Source: Streptomyces sp. NBC_01341
GTDB taxonomy: Bacteria; Actinomycetota; Actinomycetes; Streptomycetales; Streptomycetaceae
Length of the DNA: 64,000 nucleotides
Direction of reading: 5' to 3'
NCBI RefSeq assembly: GCF_035946055.1
Contig: NZ_CP108364.1
Coordinates: forward strand, 4,588,001 to 4,652,000
Below, one piece after another: positions 26,034 through 34,032 of the stretch. The translations under genes and the position numbers were made by a program. Positions within the stretch are counted from its first letter, which is position 1; every line of letters starts with the position of its first letter. The notes below the pieces were generated by a model that saw only the letters and a program-made list of their open reading frames with translations, had not been told where the DNA came from and made no database searches.

Positions 26034-27179
26034 ATGACTGAGACTCTGCACACCACCCCCGACACCGCCCGGCAGGCCGATCCCTTCCCGGTCAAGGGAA
26101 TGGACGCGGTGGTCTTCGCCGTGGGCAACGCCAAGCAGGCCGCGCACTACTACTCGACCGCCTTCGGCATGAAGCTCGTCGCCTACTCCGGACCGGAGAA
26201 CGGCAGCCGCGAGACCGCGAGTTACGTCCTGACCAACGGCTCCGCCCGCTTCGTCCTCACCTCCGTCGTCAAGGCGTCCACGGAATGGGGCACCTTCCTC
26301 ACCGACCACGTGCACGCCCACGGCGACGGTGTGGTCGACCTCGCCATCGAGGTCCCCGACGCCCGCAAGGCGTACGCCTACGCCGTCGAGCACGGCGCGA
26401 CCGGCATCACGGAGCCCTACGAGGTCAAGGACGAGCACGGCACGGTCGTGCTGGCCGCCATCGCCACGTACGGCAAGACCCGCCACACGCTCGTGGAGCG
26501 TTCGGGCTACGACGGCCCCTACCTCCCCGGCTACGTCGCGGCGGAGCCGATCGTGGAGCCGGCCGCCAAGCGCACGTTCCAGGCCATCGACCACTGCGTC
26601 GGCAACGTCGAGCTCGGCCGGATGAACGAGTGGGTGACCTTCTACAACAAGGTCATGGGCTTCACCAACATGAAGGAGTTCGTCGGCGACGACATCGCCA
26701 CCGAGTACTCCGCCCTGATGTCGAAGGTCGTCGCCGACGGCACGCTCAAGGTGAAGTTCCCCATCAACGAGCCGGCGATCGCGAAGAAGAAGTCGCAGAT
26801 CGACGAGTACCTGGAGTTCTACGGCGGCGCGGGCGTCCAGCACATCGCGCTCGCCACGAACGACATCGTGGCGTCCGTGAGGGCGATGCGCGCGGCCGGC
26901 GTGCAGTTCCTGGACACCCCGGACTCCTACTACGACACACTGGGCGAGTGGGCGGGCGAGACCCGGGTCCCCGTGGAGACGTTGCGCGAGCTCAAGATCC
27001 TGGTCGACCGCGACGAGGACGGCTACCTGCTGCAGATCTTCACCAAGCCGGTCCAGGACCGGCCGACGGTCTTCTTCGAGATGATCGAGCGTCACGGCTC
27101 GATGGGCTTCGGCAAGGGCAACTTCAAGGCGCTGTTCGAGGCCATCGAGCGCGAGCAGGAGAAGCGCGGCAACCTCTAG
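26034..27179 (+). CDS. hpd: 4-hydroxyphenylpyruvate dioxygenase
   Basis: 381 aa, the normal family length. Converts 4-hydroxyphenylpyruvate to homogentisate in tyrosine catabolism with Fe(II) and O2. The two vicinal-oxygen-chelate domains and the iron ligands are visible: H187 (AIDHC), H270 (GVQHIALAT) and E349 (FFEMIERHG), matching the numbering of the S. avermitilis enzyme. Start ATG 26034 gives the TETLHTTPDTARQADPFPVKG N-terminus seen in relatives. It is a single gene closed by a strong terminator. Homogentisate may also feed ochronotic pigment. Confidence 0.97.
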   Translation: MTETLHTTPDTARQADPFPVKGMDAVVFAVGNAKQAAHYYSTAFGMKLVAYSGPENGSRETASYVLTNGSARFVLTSVVKASTEWGTFLTDHVHAHGDGVVDLAIEVPDARKAYAYAVEHGATGITEPYEVKDEHGTVVLAAIATYGKTRHTLVERSGYDGPYLPGYVAAEPIVEPAAKRTFQAIDHCVGNVELGRMNEWVTFYNKVMGFTNMKEFVGDDIATEYSALMSKVVADGTLKVKFPINEPAIAKKKSQIDEYLEFYGGAGVQHIALATNDIVASVRAMRAAGVQFLDTPDSYYDTLGEWAGETRVPVETLRELKILVDRDEDGYLLQIFTKPVQDRPTVFFEMIERHGSMGFGKGNFKALFEAIEREQEKRGNL

Positions 27180-27240
27180 GGTCTCTCGCTCGGATCGTGC
27201 CGGGCTCGGACCCCAGGCCCGAGCGGACCTGGACCTGCAC

Positions 27241-27280
27241 GAAGGGTGCCCTCCTCCCGGACGGGAGGAGGGCACCCTTC
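27241..27280. terminator. Bidirectional terminator between hpd and TPR gene
   Basis: A perfect 18-bp stem (27241-27258 and 27263-27280) with a GGAC loop, between convergent genes. Confidence 0.88.
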
Positions 27281-27287
27281 GCGCCGT

Positions 27288-28922
27288 CTACGCGCTCGCC
27301 GACGCGCTCGGTTTCGCCGCACGGGGCGACGGGGCCGCCGACGGCGTCGGCTCCGGCTTCTGTCCTGCCCCGGACTCCGGCGTCGGATCGGGCGTGGGCT
27401 CCGGCTTCACCGGGGCGGAAGCCGAGGGCGTGGGCTCCGTCTCGGGCGGCGGCCGCATGTCCGCCGGGCCGCCCGCGTCCGGATCACCCAGCGAGTCCAG
27501 TGCCTCCTGGGCCAGGGGGGCCGCCAGCGGCGAGAAGTCCGGATTCGTCCGCAGGGCCTCCTCCAGATGACCGCGGGCCGGCCCGTCCTGGCCGAGGGCG
27601 GCCTCGATCGCACCCAGGTGATAGGCGTACGAGGCGTCCCGCACGCCCGTCTCCACGGCCTGATCGGCGTACTGCATCGCCTCCTCCGACTGCCCCGCGC
27701 GGTGCAGCGACCAGGCCAGGGTGTCCGCGATCTCGGCGCTGCGGCGCTGCGACGCCCACTCGGTGCGCATCAGCTCCACCGCCGCCTCCGGGTCGCCGTG
27801 GTCGGCCTCGAAGCGGGCCTCGGTCAGCGACTCGTCGACTCCGGCGGCCTTGGCCTGCGCGAGGAGTGTGCGGAGCTTCTCGTACTGGGTGCGGGCGTCG
27901 CCGTCCAGCTCCAGCGACTCGTACAGCTCGCCCAGTTCGAGCACGTACTCGGGGCGGGGCAGCTTCGCCGTCACCGTCCGGTAGTCCGTCTGCGCCTCGT
28001 CCGTGCGGCCCAGCGCCACGAGTGCGCGGGCCCGGCCCGCGCGGGACGCCAGGTGTCCGGGGTCCGTGCGCAGCGCCGCGTCGTACTGCGCCAGGGCTTC
28101 GGCCGGTTCGCCGCGCTCCGCGGCCAGGTCGCCGAGCCGGTGCAGGGCCGCCGCTTTCTCGGCGGGCGCCGAGGCCCGGTCCGCCGCCTCCTGGGCCGTC
28201 GCCAGGGCGTCCTCGCGCCAGCCCTGGTTGCGGTACATCTGGGCCGTCCTGGCCAGGGCCGGGGCGCCTTTGCGCAGGGACGCGAACTTCTCCGTCGCCT
28301 TGGCGGCCGCGGCGTACTCGCCGAGGCCGTTGTAGGCGTCGATCAGGACCGGGTACGCCGTCCAGGTCCTCGGCGACCGTGCGCGCACCGTCTCGCCCCA
28401 CTTCTTCGCCGCCAGGTAGTCGTGCCGGGCGTTGGCCAGCGCCCCCAGCCCCACCCAGGCCGCCGTGTTCCCGCGTTCGCCCGGCTGGGCCGCCAGCGAG
28501 CGCTGCAGCGCCTGTTCGGCCCGGGTGAAGTACGCCGCGTCGGCGGACCTCCGTCCCCACTCCGCGTAGGCCGTGCCGAGCACCGCCCATGACGGCGCGT
28601 CGGACGGGTGGGTCTCCACCCACTTCTGCCGGTCGCCGATGAGAGCCGTCAGGTCGGACAGGGATGCCGGGGAGCCCGCCGCCGCAGCGGTCTCGGCCCG
28701 CGCGACGGGGCCGGGCAAGGGGGGCGCGGCCTCATCGGAGCCGTCGGGCACGGCGATCACCGCACCGGCCACGAGTACGGCACCGGCCATCGCGCCGACC
28801 GCCGCGCGGCGCAGCGTGGTGCGCACCGACGCGGGAGGCGGAGGGAGGGACGTCGCACCCTGGGGCGGCAGGGTGGAGGCGGGCTGCTCCTGGTTCTGCT
28901 GCGGCATGGCATCCATGGCCAT
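27288..28922 (-). CDS. TPR-repeat protein with N-terminal membrane anchor
   Basis: About 544 aa. Residues 40-60 form one transmembrane segment (AVGAMAGAVLVAGAVIAV). The remainder up to residue 490 is a chain of tetratricopeptide repeats (for example WAVLGTAYAEWG, LGDLAAERGEPAEALAQYDA), followed by a Pro/Ser/Ala-rich tail. Probably an extracytoplasmic scaffold of unknown partner. Several closely spaced Met codons (28922, 28916, 28907) and a GTG at 28925 make the exact start uncertain. It is divergent from the GlcD-like gene. Confidence 0.8.
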   Translation of the reverse strand: MAMDAMPQQNQEQPASTLPPQGATSLPPPPASVRTTLRRAAVGAMAGAVLVAGAVIAVPDGSDEAAPPLPGPVARAETAAAAGSPASLSDLTALIGDRQKWVETHPSDAPSWAVLGTAYAEWGRRSADAAYFTRAEQALQRSLAAQPGERGNTAAWVGLGALANARHDYLAAKKWGETVRARSPRTWTAYPVLIDAYNGLGEYAAAAKATEKFASLRKGAPALARTAQMYRNQGWREDALATAQEAADRASAPAEKAAALHRLGDLAAERGEPAEALAQYDAALRTDPGHLASRAGRARALVALGRTDEAQTDYRTVTAKLPRPEYVLELGELYESLELDGDARTQYEKLRTLLAQAKAAGVDESLTEARFEADHGDPEAAVELMRTEWASQRRSAEIADTLAWSLHRAGQSEEAMQYADQAVETGVRDASYAYHLGAIEAALGQDGPARGHLEEALRTNPDFSPLAAPLAQEALDSLGDPDAGGPADMRPPPETEPTPSASAPVKPEPTPDPTPESGAGQKPEPTPSAAPSPRAAKPSASASA

Positions 28923-29013
28923 CACTGTGCGTCAGTACGAAGATCGCATCGCGCTGGACGAACGTCGGCGCAGACGGGTTCACACCATTGGCCCTGGGTG
29001 TCACGCTTGGATC

Positions 29014-30381
29014 ATGGACGCTCTCCTCGAACGACTGCGCGCGGGTCTCCCGGCCGAGGCCCTGATCACGGACCCGGACATCACCGCCTCGTACGCCCAC
29101 GACATGGCGAGCTTCTGCGAGGCGGGCAGCCCCGCGGTCGTGGTGCTGCCGCGCACGGTCGAGGAGGTCCAGCACGTCATGCGGACCGCGACCGCGCTCA
29201 GGGTTCCCGTGGTGCCCCAGGGTGCGCGGACGGGCCTGTCGGGTGCGGCCAACGCCTCCGACGGCTGCATCGTGCTCTCCCTGGTCAAGATGGACCGGAT
29301 CCTCGAGATCAGCCCCGTCGACCGGATCGCCGTGGTCGAACCCGGCGTCGTCAACGCGACACTGTCCCGGGCCGTCAACGAGCACGGGCTGTACTACCCG
29401 CCGGACCCGTCGAGCTGGGAGATGTGCACCATCGGCGGCAACATCGGCACCGCGTCCGGCGGGCTGTGCTGCGTGAAGTACGGCGTCACCGCCGAATACG
29501 TCCTCGGCCTGGAGGTCGTCCTGGCCGACGGACGGCTGCTGAACACCGGCCGCCGCACCGCGAAGGGCGTCGCGGGATACGACCTCACCCGGCTGTTCGT
29601 CGGCTCCGAGGGCAGCCTCGGCATCGTCGTCAAAGCCGTGCTCGCGCTCCGTCCCCAGCCGCCGCAGCAACTCGTGCTCGCCGCCGAGTTCCCCTCCGCG
29701 GCAGCCGCCTGCGACGCGGTGTGCCGGATCATGGAGCGGGGACACACCCCGTCACTCCTCGAACTGATGGACCGTACGACCGTGCGTGCCGTCAACGCGA
29801 TGGCCTCCATGGGCCTCCCCGAATCGACCGAGGCGCTGCTGCTCTGCGCCTTCGACACGCCCGATCCGGCCGCCGACCTCGCCGCCGTCGGAGAGCTGTG
29901 CGTCACGGCCGGCGCCACGGAGGTCGTGCCCGCCGAGGACGCCGCCGAGTCCGAACTCCTGCTCCAGGCGCGCCGGCTCTCGCTGCCCGCCCTGGAGACG
30001 GTCAAGTCCGCCACGATGATCGACGACGTCTGCGTGCCGCGCTCCAGGCTGGGGGCGATGATCGAGGGCACGGCCGCCATCGCGGAGAAGTTCGGCCTCA
30101 CCATCGGTGTCTGCGCCCACGCGGGCGACGGCAACACCCACCCCGTCGTGTGCTTCGACCACACCGACGCCGACGAGTCCCGCAGGGCCCGCGAGTCCTT
30201 CGACGAGATCATGGCGCTCGGACTCGAACTCGGCGGGACCATCACCGGAGAGCACGGCGTGGGCGTGCTCAAGAAGGAATGGCTCGCCCGTGAACTGGGC
30301 GAGGTGGGTGTCGAGGTGCAGCGCGGGATCAAGGCGGCCTTCGACCCCCTGGGACTGCTCAATCCCGGCAAGCTGTTCTGA
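29014..30381 (+). CDS. glcD: FAD-binding oxidase, glycolate oxidase GlcD/D-lactate dehydrogenase type
   Basis: 455 aa. The N-terminal PCMH-type FAD domain has VVPQGARTGLSGAA and the GGNIGTASGGLCCVKYG nucleotide loop. The C-terminal FAD-oxidase domain carries HAGDGNTHP and the GEHGVG signature near the end, both typical of GlcD and D-lactate dehydrogenases. It oxidises a 2-hydroxy acid (glycolate or D-lactate are the usual substrates). No GlcE/GlcF partner is adjacent. ATG 29014 is taken as the start; upstream in-frame sequence is antisense to the TPR gene. Confidence 0.85.
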   Translation: MDALLERLRAGLPAEALITDPDITASYAHDMASFCEAGSPAVVVLPRTVEEVQHVMRTATALRVPVVPQGARTGLSGAANASDGCIVLSLVKMDRILEISPVDRIAVVEPGVVNATLSRAVNEHGLYYPPDPSSWEMCTIGGNIGTASGGLCCVKYGVTAEYVLGLEVVLADGRLLNTGRRTAKGVAGYDLTRLFVGSEGSLGIVVKAVLALRPQPPQQLVLAAEFPSAAAACDAVCRIMERGHTPSLLELMDRTTVRAVNAMASMGLPESTEALLLCAFDTPDPAADLAAVGELCVTAGATEVVPAEDAAESELLLQARRLSLPALETVKSATMIDDVCVPRSRLGAMIEGTAAIAEKFGLTIGVCAHAGDGNTHPVVCFDHTDADESRRARESFDEIMALGLELGGTITGEHGVGVLKKEWLARELGEVGVEVQRGIKAAFDPLGLLNPGKLF

Positions 30382-30398
30382 CGGCCCCCGCACCGCCG

Positions 30399-30875
30399 TC
30401 AGGCATCACCGTCCGGGGTCTCGTCCTGGGACCAGGGATCACTCATCCACAGGTCGTCGGCCGGGAGCGGGGCGAGCAGTTCGGCGAGGGCGCCGTCCAG
30501 GCCGAGCAGGGTGCTCTCGGTGCCCGGCGGAACCACCCGCAGGGTGCGTTCCACCCAGGCGGTCACCGCGACGGACGGCACCTCCAGCAGGGCGTTCCCG
30601 TCGGGCGAGGTGAGGGCGAAACAGATGACGGCCCGGTCACCGACCTTGGTCGGCCAGATCCGTACGTCGCCGTGCCCGCACGGCCGGAACACCCCTTCCA
30701 CCAGCAGTTCCCGGGCGAAAGTCCAGTGCACGGGGGAGTCGGAGCCGATGTGGAAGACGATGTGCACCGCGTACGGGTCGTCGGTGACGTAGGAGAGGCG
30801 GGCGGGCACGGGGACGGACCGTTCGGGCGACAGGACCAGCTTCACTTCCAGCTCGCGTTCCACGGCGTTCTGCAT
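30399..30875 (-). CDS. ssgG: SsgA-like sporulation/cell division regulator, probably SsgG
   Basis: 158 aa, the length of SsgA-like proteins (SALPs). The family core is clear: VPVPARLSYVTDDPYAVHIVF, HWTFARELLVEGVF and GDVRIWPTK, with a Pro-Pro-Gly-Thr-Glu segment near residue 130. SALPs are restricted to sporulating actinomycetes and guide septum placement and peptidoglycan processing during sporulation; SsgG is linked to correct septum localisation. The assignment to SsgG rests on remembered synteny with hpd (SCO2927 region; ssgG is SCO2924). The gene is convergent with the GlcD-like gene, 17 bp apart. Confidence 0.82.
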   Translation of the reverse strand: MQNAVERELEVKLVLSPERSVPVPARLSYVTDDPYAVHIVFHIGSDSPVHWTFARELLVEGVFRPCGHGDVRIWPTKVGDRAVICFALTSPDGNALLEVPSVAVTAWVERTLRVVPPGTESTLLGLDGALAELLAPLPADDLWMSDPWSQDETPDGDA

Positions 30876-31091
30876 GAGGGTGCACGACCTTCCGATGCTC
30901 GTGGGCCCGGTCCCGTGACCGGCCCGCACGGGGAGAGAGCGCCCTCCCGGACGTCTATGACGCGACTTCCCAGAAAAACTTCCCCCGACCTGGAAAGTGG
31001 TCCAAACGACTGGACCGGCCCGGGGGTGCTCGGTGGTCTGATAGATGTGGACCCTTGTATTGAGGACTCGAAGAGATACGGGACCACGGTG

Positions 31092-32603
31092 ATGAGCGCC
31101 CCAACCCCGGCACCCGGTGACGAACGCCCCAGCGAGGGGTACTACCCCGACCCGTCCATTCCCGGATACGTCCGGTACTGGAACGGCGCTTCCTGGGTCC
31201 CCGGCACGAGCCGGCCCGCACCCGCCCAGAGCGTGACGGACCCCGCGCCGCAGCCCGCCGCACCGGCGGACGCGGCTCCGCGGCGTCCGGCCGCCCCGGT
31301 CGAGGAGACCGGGCCGATGTACTTCGACGAGGTGCGGGGGACGGCCGGCGCCGACGGTGTGCGGGGGACCGCCACCGGCGGGCCCGACGCCCCCGGGCGG
31401 CCCCTGCCCGCGTCCGCGTGGCAGGCGGACACCTCCCGGCAGACCGGCTTCGGCGGGGACCGGGACCGCCTCGTCTCGTGGGGCGGCCAGGATCCGCGTA
31501 CGCCCGACCCCTCGGTCCCCGCCTCTTCCGCGCAGCCCGCGCCCCCGGCCGACCGGGCGCCTGCCGGCCCCGCCCCGGCCGACGCTCCCGATCCGACACG
31601 GGGCGCCCTGCCGGGCATGCGTGACGGCGGTCCCGCCGGCCGTCGGCAGGAGCCCGGCGAGGCCCCCTCGGGCGGCGGGGCCGCCGTCGGCGCGACGGGG
31701 CCGGGCGCGGCGGCCCGCGCCCCGGGCCCTCGTGAGGAGGGCCCGGTGCGCGCCGACGGGACGATGGCGATCCGCGCGGTCCGGCCCGGCGCCACCACGC
31801 AGCCCTCCGCCCCGGCTCCGGCTCCGCAGCAGGCGCGGCCCTCCGCGCCGCAGACACCGCACGCCCCGCAGGCGCCGGGACTGAACACGCCTCTGACACC
31901 CGGCCCCGGTGGAGGCTCCGCGTCCTGGGCACAGCAGGCACACCAGCTCGCGCGGCCGGAGCAGACCGCCCGGCCGGAGCAGGCTGCCCGTCCGCTGCAG
32001 CCGCGCCCCCAGAGCCCGATGCCGTCCCAGCAGCAGGGCGGCCGTCCCGAGCAGCAGCCCGTCGTGCCCTGGAAGCCGCCGGCGGACGATCCCTTCCAGC
32101 AGCTGGCGCGTGCTCAGGCATCCGCCCGGCCCGCCGGGCTCGGCAGGCGGCTGGCCGCGCGCCTCGTCGACACGGTCGTCCTGGGGGCGCTCGTCGGAGC
32201 GGTCGCGCTTCCGCTGGTCACCCGCGCCATGGAGCACATCGACCGGAAGATCGAGGCGGCCGAGCAGTCCGGCGAGACGGTCACCGTCTGGTTGCTGGAC
32301 TCCACCACGGCCGGCCTGTTCGGCGGGGTGCTCGCCGCGTTCCTGGTGCTCGGCTTCGTCCTGGAGGCCCTGCCCACCGCCAAGTGGGGCCGGACGCTGG
32401 GCAAGCGGCTGTGCGGTCTCGAGGTGCGTGACATCGAGTCCCACGGTTCGCCCTCCCTGGGCGCCGCCCTGCGCCGCTGGCTGGTCTACGGAGTGCTGGC
32501 TCTCGTCGTCGTCGGCGTGGTCAATGTGCTCTGGTGCCTGGTCGACCGGCCGTGGCGTCAGTGCTGGCACGACAAGGCGGCCCGCACGTTCGTCGCGGGC
32601 TGA
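31092..32603 (+). CDS. RDD family membrane protein with DUF2510-like N-terminus
   Basis: 503 aa. The N-terminus (GYYPDPSIPGYVRYWNGASW) is a DUF2510-type W-rich motif. Residues 40-340 are Pro/Ala-rich and disordered. The C-terminal RDD domain (about 350-500) starts with GLGRRLAARLVDT and has two or three membrane segments, including the LGKRLCGLEVR motif. The function of RDD proteins is unclear; some are implicated in ion or organic-cation exchange. A GTG directly before the ATG (31089) is an alternative start. It is followed 89 bp later by a second RDD gene. Confidence 0.75.
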   Translation: MSAPTPAPGDERPSEGYYPDPSIPGYVRYWNGASWVPGTSRPAPAQSVTDPAPQPAAPADAAPRRPAAPVEETGPMYFDEVRGTAGADGVRGTATGGPDAPGRPLPASAWQADTSRQTGFGGDRDRLVSWGGQDPRTPDPSVPASSAQPAPPADRAPAGPAPADAPDPTRGALPGMRDGGPAGRRQEPGEAPSGGGAAVGATGPGAAARAPGPREEGPVRADGTMAIRAVRPGATTQPSAPAPAPQQARPSAPQTPHAPQAPGLNTPLTPGPGGGSASWAQQAHQLARPEQTARPEQAARPLQPRPQSPMPSQQQGGRPEQQPVVPWKPPADDPFQQLARAQASARPAGLGRRLAARLVDTVVLGALVGAVALPLVTRAMEHIDRKIEAAEQSGETVTVWLLDSTTAGLFGGVLAAFLVLGFVLEALPTAKWGRTLGKRLCGLEVRDIESHGSPSLGAALRRWLVYGVLALVVVGVVNVLWCLVDRPWRQCWHDKAARTFVAG

Positions 32604-32692
32604 GACCGGTCGTACGCCCGTGTGCTGACGGGCCGTCCCCCGAAAGCACCTCAGCCGTTGCGGGGCACGGCCGACCGGGGTGCACTGCCCCC

Positions 32693-33343
32693 ATGAGTAA
32701 CGAACCACCGCCTCCGCCGCCGGGGCAGCCGCCCGGGGACGACCCCTTCTCCAAGCGGCCGCCGCAGGGGCCACCGCCCGGTTCGCCCTACGGCGGAGGG
32801 CCGCCACCGCCTCCGCCGCCGAACGACCCCTACGGCGGCGGTCCCTACGGCGGCGCCGATCCGCTGGCGGGCATGCCGCCGCTCGCGGAACCGGGCAGGC
32901 GGATCCTGGCGCGGCTGATCGACTTCCTCATCATCTCGATCCCGCTGTACCTGATCTCGCTGCCCTGGGGCGGGGCGGTCGACGTCTCGGACGACGACGA
33001 CGACTTCGGCAACGCCGTCGGGGACGCCTACAGCGGGCATCAGCTGGTCTGGTCGCTGATCGCGCTCGTGCTGTACGTCGCCTACGACACGTACTTCACG
33101 CACAAGGACGGCCGGACGCCGGGCAAGCGGCTGCTGAAGATGCGCGTGGCGATGCTCAACGACGGATCCGTGCCGGACACCAGTTCCTCGTTGATGCGGG
33201 CCGCGGTGCTGTGGGTCCCGGCGCTGCTGTGCTGTCCGTGCCTGTGGTGGCTGATCAACATCGTACTGATGTTCACCAGCAAGCCCTACCGGCAGACCCT
33301 TGAGGACAAGGCGGGCAGGACGGTGGTCGTCAGTACGCGCTGA
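32693..33343 (+). CDS. RDD family membrane protein
   Basis: 216 aa. A 65-residue Pro/Gly-rich N-terminus with Tyr-Gly-Gly repeats precedes an RDD domain beginning GRRILARLIDFLI. Membrane segments lie at about residues 78-95, 120-137 and 160-185, with the conserved GKRLLKMRVAML motif between them. Its tandem arrangement with the larger RDD protein suggests related function or a complex. The role is unknown. Confidence 0.8.
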   Translation: MSNEPPPPPPGQPPGDDPFSKRPPQGPPPGSPYGGGPPPPPPPNDPYGGGPYGGADPLAGMPPLAEPGRRILARLIDFLIISIPLYLISLPWGGAVDVSDDDDDFGNAVGDAYSGHQLVWSLIALVLYVAYDTYFTHKDGRTPGKRLLKMRVAMLNDGSVPDTSSSLMRAAVLWVPALLCCPCLWWLINIVLMFTSKPYRQTLEDKAGRTVVVSTR

Positions 33344-33353
33344 GACGCGCTGT

Positions 33354-33653
33354 TCAGCGGTGCAGCGAGTGCTCGCCGACGTGCTCGCGCCGCGCGGTTG
33401 CCAGCTCGATGTCCTCGACGGTGCGGTGCGTCCGGGCGGCGGCGGCCGAGGGTGCCGTGAGCTTCGGGGTCCTCTTCGCGCGGGTGGGCAGCGGCACGGT
33501 CAGGGCGACCAGGATGCCCAGCGCCAGCGCGGCGGCGCAGACGGCGGCGACCCCGATGCCGGACTCCGTGCCGGACAGGAGCAGCATGGCGAACGCCGAG
33601 AAGACGACGGTGGCCGAACCGTAGGAGAACTGAGCGGCAGTCGGATGCGGCAT
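33354..33653 (-). CDS. Small two-TM membrane protein
   Basis: 99 aa. Two hydrophobic segments (about residues 11-28 and 32-52) and a basic C-terminal tail with RTHRTVEDIELATARREH. I do not recognise a family. It is convergent with the second RDD gene (10 bp apart) and divergent from the M6 protease gene. Start ATG 33653. Confidence 0.65.
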   Translation of the reverse strand: MPHPTAAQFSYGSATVVFSAFAMLLLSGTESGIGVAAVCAAALALGILVALTVPLPTRAKRTPKLTAPSAAAARTHRTVEDIELATARREHVGEHSLHR

Positions 33654-34032
33654 GGCGGTATCCGTCCTCGGGGCGTCGTATGGGGAAGTCGCTCAACACG
33701 TTCGCACTGTCAATCGACTCTACGACGGTGGATGCCCGTGGGGGACCGGTAGTAAGCGTGACCTTACCCACGGTACCGGTGCACGGGGGGCGCACGGAGT
33801 CACGTTGTCGACGGCGGCGGGACTCGGCGCGCCGGTCGGGCGGGCAGCCGGCCCGGATGCCCGTCCGGATAGCGGAACCGGGCTCCCATATAGTGCACTT
33901 GGCCTACGCAAGTCAAGATCTGTCTTTTCTCTCATAACTCCGATCGAATGTCGTCACTTGTGACGCGTTAATCGCGCGCGGCTCCGATTCACTCCAGGCC
34001 GCGGACGCGAACGCCGGGGAGGACTGCATCAA
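33654..34032. other. Divergent intergenic region before M6 protease gene
   Basis: About 380 bp without a convincing gene. A TATAGT -10-like hexamer at 33889-33894 could serve the protease gene. A short inverted repeat GTAAG-N6-CTTAC at 33752-33767 is operator-like. The region is less GC-rich near 33880-33960. GGGGAGG lies about 9 nt before the GTG at 34033. Confidence 0.4.

Noticed and set aside
25962..27275. Long minus-strand open frame opposite hpd
   Set aside because: It is a mirror of the high-GC coding bias in hpd, has no ribosome binding site and encodes only low-complexity Val/Gly/Arg-rich sequence.
30876..32807. Extension of the minus-strand frame upstream of ssgG
   Set aside because: It overlaps the plus-strand RDD gene and is Gly/Arg/Pro-rich noise; the SsgA-like domain is complete from ATG 30875.
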